Source: an uncultured Pseudorhodoferax sp. (GTDB taxonomy: Bacteria > Pseudomonadota > Gammaproteobacteria > Burkholderiales > Burkholderiaceae). Taken from it: a stretch of DNA of 6,883 bases. The notes under the pieces are model-generated. The model made no database searches and had not been told where the DNA came from. It worked only from the letters and a program-made list of their open reading frames with translations. The stretch is taken from contig CAJYRH010000374.1 of the NCBI GenBank assembly GCA_913776795.1, positions 1 through 6,883 of the forward strand, read 5' to 3'. The position numbers and the translations under genes were made by a program. This document shows, piece by piece, positions 1-6,500 of the stretch (the first letter of the stretch is position 1; each line of letters begins with the position of its first letter).

Positions 1-119
1 CCGCGCTGCAGATGTGCGACCGCGCGTACCTGCTGACCAATGGCCGCATCGTGAGCCAGGGTACCGGCAAGGAGATGCTGGCCAATGAGGGCGTGCGGGC
101 CGCCTACCTGGGCGGTTGA
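1..119 (+). CDS. livF: LivF-type branched-chain amino acid ABC transporter ATPase, C-terminal fragment
   Basis: Only the last 38 codons are in the window; the first complete codon is at base 3 and the stop is TGA at 117-119. The peptide begins ALQMCDRAYLL and continues through TNGRIVSQGTG to the end VRAAYLGG. It matches the usual C-terminus of LivF ATPases (D-R-x-Y-x-L-x-x-G-R-I-V-x-x-G-x-G, then V-R-x-A-Y-L-G). In this family the protein is one of two cytoplasmic ATPases that power HAAT-type uptake of leucine, isoleucine and valine or related amides and acids. LivG, the sister ATPase, usually ends differently, so LivF is preferred. The Walker motifs are upstream of the window, so the nucleotide-binding core cannot be checked. 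A hairpin follows within six bases of the stop, suggesting this is the last gene of its transport operon and separate from the next gene. Confidence 0.85.
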   Translation, partial: ALQMCDRAYLLTNGRIVSQGTGKEMLANEGVRAAYLGG

Positions 120-124
120 GCGAC

Positions 125-145
125 GCGCGGGCGCAACGCCCGCGC
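125..145 (+). terminator. GC-rich hairpin just after livF, candidate terminator
   Basis: A perfect 9-bp stem (GCGCGGGCG at 125-133 pairing with 137-145) closes a 3-base CAA loop five bases after the livF stop. There is no run of T after it, so it is not a textbook intrinsic terminator. It may work with Rho or act as a 3'-end stabiliser. A second short self-complementary sequence, CGCCCGGGCG, lies at 165-174. Both sit where transcription from livF would be expected to end. Confidence 0.45.
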
Positions 146-288
146 AGCCGCAGATGGCGCCGGTCGCCCGGGCGTGGGGCTTTCGTGCACCAAAGGGTTG
201 CCGGCATGGGGCCGCCACCGGCGTGCGCGGCCCGTTGCGGTGCGCGTTTTCGCCACCGCGGTGCAGGCGGCGGCCCTTGCGGATTTGC

Positions 289-303
289 TTGAAGCAGCTT
301 CAA
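289..303. promoter_or_regulatory. Perfect 15-base palindrome, candidate operator of the downstream operon
   Basis: TTGAAGC-A-GCTTCAA is a perfect 7-1-7 inverted repeat in the only AT-richer patch of the 231-base gap between livF and the Bug gene, 47 bases before the proposed ATG. It contains the T-N11-A spacing (T290 to A302) typical of LysR-family boxes. A weak sigma70-like promoter can be drawn over it: TTGCGG at 277-282, an 18-base spacer, and CAAAAT at 301-306, so a bound regulator would touch the -10 region. A LysR regulator is encoded downstream at 2474-3397, but that this protein binds here is inference. The palindrome itself is certain; its role is not. The rest of bases 120-350 holds only the hairpins noted after livF and no convincing gene. 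Confidence 0.4.
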
Positions 304-350
304 AATTCTTTCGCTTGGACGATGGCCCGGCCCTGGGCACAGTGCACGGC

Positions 351-1409
351 ATGACCACCCTGCAGTTGCCCGCCATGCCCTCCATCCACCGCATCCCCGC
401 AAGTCGACGACTCGCCTGCGCACCGCGCGCCCGTCTCCGTGCCCTGGCCCTGGCCGTGCTCGCCTGCGGCCTGTGGCCGGCCAGCGCCGTCCAGGCCCAG
501 GATGCCGCCGCCAGCTACCCGTCGCGCCCCGTGCGCATCGTGGTGGGCTACCCGCCCGGCGGCGCCACCGACGTGATCGCGCGCCTCGTGGCCACGCGGC
601 TCGGCGAAAAGCTGGGCCAGCCGTTCGTGGTGGACAACAAGCCCGGTGCCGGCTCCAACATCGCCAGCGAAGAGGTGGCGCGCGCCAAGCCCGACGGCCA
701 CACGCTGCTGGTGACGACGATCCAGAACGCCACCAACATGTCCATCTACAAGAACCTGCGCTACAGCACCGAGCGCGACTTCGTGCAGGTGGCCCAGTTC
801 ATGGCCTCGCCCAGCGTGCTGGTGCTCACGCCCACGCTGCCCGCGCGCGACCTGGCCTCCTTCATCGCGCTGGCCAAGGCCAGGCCCGGCACGCTGAGCT
901 ATGCGTCCACCGGTGTGGGCGGCTCGCCGCACCTGGCCGGCGCGATGCTCAACGCACGCGCGCGGCTCGACCTGCTGCATGTGCCGTACAAGGGAACCTC
1001 GCCGGCCATGGTGGACGTGGTCTCGGGCAACGTGTCGGCCAGCTTCATGACCACGCTGGGTGTGCTGCAGCAGATGAAGGCCGGCCAGGTGCGGCCCATC
1101 GCCGTGGCGTATTCCCGGCGCCTGGCCGAGCTGCCCGACGTTCCCACCATGGCCGAGGCCGGGCTGCCCGACTTCGAGGTGGTGTCGTGGAACGGCCTGG
1201 GCGCGCCGGCCGGCACACCGCCGGCCATCGTCGCCAAGCTCGGCAACGCCGTGACCGAGATCCTGCAGACGCCCGAGATGCAGGAGCGCGTGAGAGGCCT
1301 GGGCGGCGAGGTGGTGCTGCGGGCGGGCCCCGTGTTCTCCGACTACGTGCGCAGCGAGATCGGCAAGTGGCGCCAGGTCGCCGAGTCCGCCAACATCGAG
1401 CTGGAGTGA
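351..1409 (+). CDS. Bug/TctC-family periplasmic tripartite-tricarboxylate-type solute-binding protein
   Basis: The 352-residue product is a Bug (TctC-like) extracytoplasmic receptor, which captures a small carboxylate, amino acid or amide in the periplasm. From the first ATG it has a basic N-region (RRLACAPRARLR, 19-30), a hydrophobic stretch (31-46) and a likely signal-peptidase site after VQA (49/50). The mature protein starts with the family signature YPSRPVRIVVGYPPGGATD (56-74). Other hallmarks are GSNIASEEVARAKPDGHTLL (101-120), STGVGGSPHLAGAML (186-200), LLHVPYKGTSPAMVDVVSGNV (208-228) and the LPDVPTMAEAGLPDFE block (261-276). The length is normal for a Bug precursor. No ribosome binding site is clear. 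ATG at 351 is used, but ATG at 375 (344 residues, same signal peptide) is equally possible; the frame is open back to 174 without any family similarity. No TctA or TctB partner is nearby, as is common for these orphan receptors. The stop overlaps the next gene's ATG by one base. The ligand cannot be predicted from sequence. Confidence 0.93.
   Translation: MTTLQLPAMPSIHRIPASRRLACAPRARLRALALAVLACGLWPASAVQAQDAAASYPSRPVRIVVGYPPGGATDVIARLVATRLGEKLGQPFVVDNKPGAGSNIASEEVARAKPDGHTLLVTTIQNATNMSIYKNLRYSTERDFVQVAQFMASPSVLVLTPTLPARDLASFIALAKARPGTLSYASTGVGGSPHLAGAMLNARARLDLLHVPYKGTSPAMVDVVSGNVSASFMTTLGVLQQMKAGQVRPIAVAYSRRLAELPDVPTMAEAGLPDFEVVSWNGLGAPAGTPPAIVAKLGNAVTEILQTPEMQERVRGLGGEVVLRAGPVFSDYVRSEIGKWRQVAESANIELE
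1403..1406 (+). promoter_or_regulatory. GGAG ribosome-binding site at the Bug/asparaginase junction
   Basis: GGAG lies within the last codons of the Bug gene, followed by TGATG, where the stop (1407-1409) and an ATG (1409-1411) share one base. It is too close (2 bases) to serve that ATG directly but sits 11 bases before a second in-frame ATG at 1418. Either the overlapping ATG is reached by coupled re-initiation, or the site serves 1418. The two proteins differ by only three residues. Confidence 0.4.
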
Positions 1410-2431
1410 TGCAGGCCATGAAGATCGCACTGGTCACCACCGGCGGCACCATCGTCTCCCAGTTCGCACCCGACACCGGCCTGGCCTCGGCACGCCTGGG
1501 CGGCGCGGAGCTGCTGGCCGCGCTCGGCCGCTTCGGGCCGGTCGGCCCGGTCGAGGTGGTGGACGCGCTCAAGGTCTCGTCGCCGCAGATCGGCCTGGCG
1601 GACTGGCAGGCGCTGCAGCGCACGGTCGCCGCGCTGCTGGCGCGGTCCGACATCGCCGGCGTGGTCGTCACCCATGGCACCGCGACCATGGAAGAGACCG
1701 CCTGGTTCCTGGACCTGACGCTGGCCAGCACCAAGCCCGTGGTGCTGACCGGCGCGCAGCGCAATGCTTCGGAGCCCGACAGCGACGGGCCGCGCAACCT
1801 GTACAACGCGCTGGCCATCTGCGCCGCCGCGCAGCCGCTGGACGCGGGCGTGCTGGTCGCGCTCAACGACAGCGTGCACGCGGCGCGCGAGGTGGCCAAG
1901 ACGCAGACGCTCAACGTCGAGACCTTCCAGTCCGGCCTGTGGGGTGCGCTGGGGCAGGTGCGGGCCGGCCGGGTGGTGTTCCACCGCAGGCCGCTGCGCC
2001 GGCTGCACGTGCCGCTGCGCGACGCGCCCCTGCCCGACGTGCCCATCGTGCCGATGTACGTCGGCGCCACGCGCGCGCTGGTGGACGCCGCCGTCGCCGG
2101 CGGGGCGCGCGGGCTGGTGGTGGAGGCCATCGCCTCCGGCCATGTGAACGCGTCGCTGCAGGATGGCATCTTCGGCGCGCTGCGGGCCGGGGTGCCGGTG
2201 GTGGTGGCCACGCGCATCCCGCATGGGGGCACGCGGGTGGGCTACAGCTTTCCGGGCGCGTCGCACCACCTGGTCGCGCATGGGGCGGTGCTCAGCGACG
2301 ACCTGTCGCCCTGGAAGGCGCGCATCCTGCTCATGCTGGCGCTGCAGCACGGCTGGACCGCACCCGCGGTGTTGCAGGGGCTGTTCGCCGACGACCGCGT
2401 GCCGGCGGTAGAGTCGCGCACGCCCGCGTAG
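1409..2431 (+). CDS. L-asparaginase-family (type I/II fold) amidohydrolase with altered T-D-K triad
   Basis: The product has 340 residues, a normal length for bacterial asparaginase/glutaminase enzymes, which hydrolyse L-asparagine to aspartate and ammonia. There is no signal peptide, so it should be cytoplasmic. The first nucleophile motif TTGGTI is present with Thr14. The second motif reads VVTHGTATMEETAWFLDLTL (86-105): Thr91 is conserved, but the aspartate normally following it is Ala92 (codon GCG at 1682-1684). The triad lysine is present as Lys164 in AREVAKTQT. Also conserved are VVLTGAQRNASEPDSDGPRN (111-130), followed directly by LYNA, then GLVVEAIASGHVN (235-247) and the C-terminal SPWKARILLMLAL (300-312). 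The ATG at 1409 was chosen because it overlaps the upstream stop as TGATG, a usual sign of translational coupling; ATG 1418 is the alternative. It lies in an operon with the Bug receptor, suggesting that the imported ligand or a product of it is the substrate. Type and exact substrate (asparagine, glutamine or another amide) are not resolved. Confidence 0.9.
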   Translation: MQAMKIALVTTGGTIVSQFAPDTGLASARLGGAELLAALGRFGPVGPVEVVDALKVSSPQIGLADWQALQRTVAALLARSDIAGVVVTHGTATMEETAWFLDLTLASTKPVVLTGAQRNASEPDSDGPRNLYNALAICAAAQPLDAGVLVALNDSVHAAREVAKTQTLNVETFQSGLWGALGQVRAGRVVFHRRPLRRLHVPLRDAPLPDVPIVPMYVGATRALVDAAVAGGARGLVVEAIASGHVNASLQDGIFGALRAGVPVVVATRIPHGGTRVGYSFPGASHHLVAHGAVLSDDLSPWKARILLMLALQHGWTAPAVLQGLFADDRVPAVESRTPA

Positions 2432-2451
2432 CCGCCCATCCCGGGGGCGGC
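2431..2451 (+). other. Short GC hairpin between asparaginase and lysR
   Basis: GCCGCCC (2431-2437) pairs with GGGCGGC (2445-2451) around a 7-base loop, starting at the last base of the asparaginase stop codon. There is no T tract, and the next gene starts only 22 bases later, so attenuation or partial termination is possible but unproven. In DNA this rich in GC such stems also arise by chance. Confidence 0.25.
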
Positions 2452-2473
2452 CGCTGCCGGCGCCGCTCCCCGC

Positions 2474-3397
2474 ATGAAACTCGACACCTTCGCCACGCTG
2501 CAGGCGGTGATCCGCCACGGCACCCTGTCCGGTGCGGCCGCCGAGATGCACCTGACGGCCAGCGCCGTCAGCATGCAGATGAAGCAGCTCGAGGCCTACT
2601 TCGGCCAGCCGCTGTTCGACCGCTCGGGCCCGCAGCTGCGGCCGACACCGCTGGCCGAGCAGGCGTGCCGGCTCATGGGAGACACGCTGGCGCAGCTGCA
2701 GGGGCTGCGCGAGCTCTCGCAGCTCGCGGTGCGCGGCGTGGTGGCGGTGGGCATCCTCGAATCCATGCTGCCCGCGCTGCTGCCGCCCACGCTGGCCCAT
2801 GCCAGGGAGCGCCATCCGCAGCTGGAGATCCGCATGGTCTCGGGCCGCACGGTGGCGCTGACGGCGGCGGTCAAGGCCGGCGAGCTCGATGCGGCGCTGG
2901 TCGCGCAACCCGAGGATGGCGGTTCCAGCCGCCTGCTCTGGCATCCGATGGAGCGGCGCGAGATGGTGCTGGTGGCGCCGCCCGGCAGCCGCGAGCCCAC
3001 GCTGGCCGCCCTGTTCGCGCGCTACGAATGGATCCGCTACGACCGCAAGACGATCTCCGGCGCGCTGGCCAAGCGCCACGTGGAGGCGACCCAGGTACCC
3101 ACCCGCGTGCTGCGCGAGTTCGACAGTGCCGCCGCCATCCTGTCGATGGTCAGCGCCGGCCTGGGTGTGTCGGTGCTGGAGATCTCCGAACCGGGCCTGC
3201 TGGCCGCCTACCCGGTGCGCGTGCTGCCGCTGGGCCCGGACGCGCCGGCCTACCAGCTGGCACTGGCGGTGCGCCGGTCCGACGCAGGCAAGCGCACGCT
3301 GCAGGCACTGCAGGAGGTGCTGGTGCATGCGCTGGCCCAGGCGCAGCAGCGGCGCCGCGACATGCTGTGGCCAGTCGGCGAACGCGCGGCGCGCTGA
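2474..3397 (+). CDS. LysR-family transcriptional regulator
   Basis: The 307-residue product has the classical LysR layout. Residues 1-60 form the winged helix-turn-helix: MKLDTFATLQAVIRHGTLSG leads into AAAEMHLTASAVSMQMKQLE and then FGQPLFDRSG and LRPT. A linker helix follows (61-88), then a periplasmic-binding-protein-like effector domain from about 89 to 290 (VVAVGILESMLP, GELDAALVAQ, REMVLVAPPGS, ILSMVSAGLGVSVLE). The length is typical. ATG 2474 is the natural start because the HTH begins there, although no clear Shine-Dalgarno sequence precedes it. It lies 42 bases after the asparaginase gene on the same strand, not divergent from its target as is usual for LysR genes, so it may be co-transcribed with the genes it controls. 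The palindrome at 289-303, with T-N11-A spacing, is the best visible candidate target. The effector is unknown; the family logic would favour the operon's substrate or product. A strong hairpin begins directly after its stop. Confidence 0.93.
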   Translation: MKLDTFATLQAVIRHGTLSGAAAEMHLTASAVSMQMKQLEAYFGQPLFDRSGPQLRPTPLAEQACRLMGDTLAQLQGLRELSQLAVRGVVAVGILESMLPALLPPTLAHARERHPQLEIRMVSGRTVALTAAVKAGELDAALVAQPEDGGSSRLLWHPMERREMVLVAPPGSREPTLAALFARYEWIRYDRKTISGALAKRHVEATQVPTRVLREFDSAAAILSMVSAGLGVSVLEISEPGLLAAYPVRVLPLGPDAPAYQLALAVRRSDAGKRTLQALQEVLVHALAQAQQRRRDMLWPVGERAAR

Positions 3398-3425
3398 GGC
3401 ACGCGGCCGCACGGCCCGGCGTGCC
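3398..3425 (+). terminator. Hairpin directly after lysR stop, candidate terminator
   Basis: GGCACGC (3398-3404) pairs with GCGTGCC (3419-3425). Inside it GGCC (3405-3408) pairs with GGCC (3413-3416) over a GCAC loop, leaving a 2-base CG bulge. This gives an 11-bp interrupted stem starting at the first base after the lysR TGA. No T run follows, so strict intrinsic termination is not shown. Its position between two convergent genes makes a 3'-end role the best reading. Confidence 0.5.
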
Positions 3426-3428
3426 GCG

Positions 3429-3563
3429 CCACCCGTGCCACCCGTGCCACCTCGGCCACCCAGGCCGCTGCTACCACCTCGGCGACCCAGGCCGCTGCTA
3501 CCACCTCGGCCACTCAGGCCGCTGCTACCACCTCGGCCGCCTGTACCGCCTCCGCCGATTGTG
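3429..3563. repeat. 9/27-base tandem repeat in the lysR/putA convergent gap
   Basis: The stretch can be read as fifteen consecutive 9-base blocks with no leftover base. The first two are identical (CCACCCGTG). Then three 27-base units follow at 3447-3473, 3474-3500 and 3501-3527, each made of CCACCTCGG, then CCACCCAGG or a one-base variant (CGACCCAGG, CCACTCAGG), then CCGCTGCTA. A fourth unit (from 3528) starts with the same first block and degenerates through CCGCCTGTA and CCGCCTCCG. The three full units differ at only two positions, which indicates recent duplication. The block ends 8 bases before the putA stop, within the 3' untranslated ends of both neighbours. On the + strand it could be read as proline-rich triplets, but that frame has no credible gene start. 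I treat it as a non-coding minisatellite. This repeat and the preceding hairpin fill almost all of the 174-base gap. Confidence 0.85.
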
Positions 3564-3571
3564 ATGAGGCA

Positions 3572-6500
3572 TCAGCCGATGGCCATGAGCGAGGCGTTGC
3601 CGCCGGCGGCCGCCGTGTTGGTGCTGACGGTGCGTTCGCACACCAGGCGCTCCAGCGTGTAGCGGCCGCGGCCACTGGCGATCTCGTCGCTGGCCAGGCC
3701 CTGGACCGACAGGATCGGCCCCGGCCGCATGGCCAACCGGCGGTTCAGCGCGCGCAGCGCATCGGGGTCGCCCTCGAACAGGGCCGCGTGCACCTCGGCG
3801 GCCAGTGCCTGCTCCTGCGGCAGCACGCGCGCCTGGGTGCGCTCGGCCTCGGGCAGCGCCGCCAGCTGCGCGCGGGCGGCTGGCGTGTCGGTCCACAGCA
3901 TGCGGTTGCCGGTGGCGTGCACGGCCTGCCACTGTGCCTGCGCGCCGGCCGCCGTGGCCGCCACGCAGAGCACGGTGCCGCGCGGCGCCAGGCTGTACAG
4001 GTTGCGCTCGCCGGTCGGGCCGGGCAGCGCGGTGGGCGCGTCCAGGCGCAGCGTGGGGCGCGGGCCGGCCCGCAGCAGCCGGTGCAGGTAGAGCGGGCCG
4101 CCGGCCTTGGGGCCGGTGCCCGACAGGCCCTCGCCACCGAAGGGCTGCACGCCCACCACGGCGCCGACCACGTTGCGGTTCACGTACAGGTTGCCGGCAT
4201 GGATGCGCGCCGTCACCTGGGCGATGGTCTCGTCGATGCGCGTGTGCAGGCCGAAGGTCAGGCCGTAGCCGGTGGCGTTGATGGCGTCGATCAGCTGGGG
4301 CAGGGCCTCGCGCCGCCAGCGCAGCACGTGCAGCACCGGGCCGAAGACCTCGTGCTCCAGCTGCGCCGGGCTGTCGATCTCCACCAGGGCAGGCGCCACG
4401 AAGCTGCCGTGTGCGCAGGACGGCGGCAGTGGCAACCGCTCGACACGGCAGCCGGCGCCCGCCATGGCCGCCAGGTGCTTCTCGATGGCCTCGCGCGCTG
4501 CCTCGTCGATGACCGGGCCGACGTCGGTCTCCAGCCGGTCGGGGTTGCCCACGGCCAGCTCGTGCATGGCGCCGCGCAGCATGGCCAGCATGCGCTCTGC
4601 CACGTCTTCCTGCAGGCACAAGAGGCGCAGCGCCGAGCAGCGCTGGCCGGCCGAGTCGTAGGCCGACTGCAGCACGTCCAGCACCACCTGCTCGGGCAGG
4701 GCGGAGGAATCGACCACCATGGCGTTCTGGCCGCCGGTCTCGGCGATCAGCGGGATGGTGCGGCCCTGGTCGTCCAGGCGCTCGGCCAGCTGGCGTGCGA
4801 TGAGGCGGGCCACCTCGGTGGAGCCCGTGAACATCACGCCGCGCACGCGGGCGTCGGCCACCAGACGTGCGCCCACGGTCTCGCCCGCGCCGGGCAGCAG
4901 CTGCAGCGCGCCGGCCGGCAAGCCGGCCGCATGCAGGATCGCGACGGCGCAGGCAGCGACCAGCGGGGTCTGCTCGGCCGGCTTGGCCAGCACCACGTTG
5001 CCGGCCGCCAGCGCCGCGGCCACCTGCCCCATGAAGATCGCCAGCGGGAAGTTCCAGGGGCTGATGCACAGCACCGGGCCCAGCGGCAGCTCGGTGCCGG
5101 CGGCCAGATCGGTGCGTGCCTGGACCGCGTAGTAGCGCAGGAAGTCGACCGCCTCGCGCACCTCGGCGATGGCATTGGGCAGCGTCTTGCCGGCCTCGCG
5201 CACGATCAGGCCCAGCAGCTGCTGCATCTGTGCCTCCAGCGCATCGGCGGCCCGCTCCAGGCAGCGCGCGCGTTCGGCCGGTGGGGTGGACTGCCAGATC
5301 GGCGCGGTATCCCGGGCCGCGGCGAGCGCAGCGTCGACCTGGTCCGCGCTGGCTTCGAGCACGTGGCCGACCACGTCGCGCCGGTCGGCCGGGTTGCGCA
5401 CGGGCTGGGCGCGGGCGGCGTCCCAGCCGCAACCGGTCGGGCCGGCCTGCCAGGCCCGGCCGGTGCTGCCCAGCAGTGCGGTGGCCAGCGAGGCCAGGCG
5501 CTGCTCGTTGGACAGGTCCAGCCCGGCGGAGTTGGGGCGGTCCGGGAACAGGTCGCGCGGCAGCGCGATGCGCTCGTGCGGCGCGCCCAGCGGCTGGGCG
5601 CGCTCGGCCGCGGCCACCGGGTCGGCGACCAGTGCGTCCACCGGCACGCGCGGGTCGGCGATCTGGTTCACGAAGGAGGTGTTGGCGCCGTTCTCGAGCA
5701 GCCGGCGCACCAGGTAGGCCAGCAGCGTCTCGTGCGTGCCGACCGGCGCATAGATGCGGCAGGGCCGCGCCAGCTTGCCGTCGGCCACGGCGCCCACCAC
5801 CTCCTCGTAGAGCGGCTCGCCCATGCCGTGCAGGCACTGGAACTCGTACTGGCCGGGGTAGTAATTGTTGCCGGCCATCTGGTGGATGGCGGCCAGCGTG
5901 TACGCGTTGTGGGTGGCGAACTGGGGGTAGATGGCCTGGGGCTGGGCCAGCAGCTTGCGCGCGCAGGCCAGGTAGGAGATGTCGGTGTGCAGCTTGCGCG
6001 TGAACACCGGGTAGTCCTCCAGGCCGTCGACCTGGGCGCGCTTGATCTCGCTGTCCCAGTAGGCGCCCTTGACCAGCCGCACCATCAGGCGCCGGCCGCT
6101 GCGCTGGGCCAGCTCGACCAGGTGGTCGATCACGAAGGGACAACGCTTCTGGTAGGCCTGCACCACGAAGCCGATGCCGTCCCAGCCCTGCAGTTCGGGG
6201 TCCAGGCACAGCGCTTCGAGCAGGTCCAGCGAGAGCTCCAGCCGGTCGGCCTCCTCGGCGTCGATGTTCAGGCCGATGTCGTAGCGGCGCGCCAGCAGGG
6301 CCAGTTCGCGCAGGCGCGGCAGCAGTTCGCCGTGCACCCGCTCCTGCTGGGCGCGCGCGTAGCGCGGGTGCAGCGCGGACAGCTTGACCGAGATGCCGGG
6401 GCCCTCGTAGATGCCGCGGCCCGCGCTGGCGCGGCCGATGGCGTGGATGGCCTGCACGTACAGGCCCAGGTAGCGCGCGGCGTCCTCGGCCGTCGTGGCC

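Noticed and set aside
174..350. Possible 59-residue N-terminal extension of the Bug protein
   Set aside because: It would bury the signal peptide deep inside the protein and shows no family similarity; the palindrome and AT-rich patch indicate regulatory DNA here.
456..470. Possible lipobox (VLAC) in the Bug signal peptide
   Set aside because: Leucine at -2 is atypical, the hydrophobic stretch before it would be short, and a normal signal-peptidase I site (AVQA before QD) lies just downstream, as is usual in Bug proteins.
473..1408. Extension of the asparaginase frame far upstream, through the Bug gene
   Set aside because: The frame is open, but the upstream translation is arginine/alanine-rich noise. 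Homology begins at MKIALVTTGGTI, and the coupling ATG lies at 1409.
1343..3412. A 689-codon open frame on the - strand opposite the asparaginase and lysR genes
   Set aside because: It is rich in H, R, A and G with no recognisable family and is antisense to two well-supported genes; a by-product of high GC.
2889..3662. A + strand open frame giving a proline-rich tail over the tandem repeat, possibly a frameshifted lysR extension
   Set aside because: The LysR protein already has its normal length with an intact stop. The frame runs out-of-frame through lysR and then antisense through the end of putA, so it has no independent coding support.
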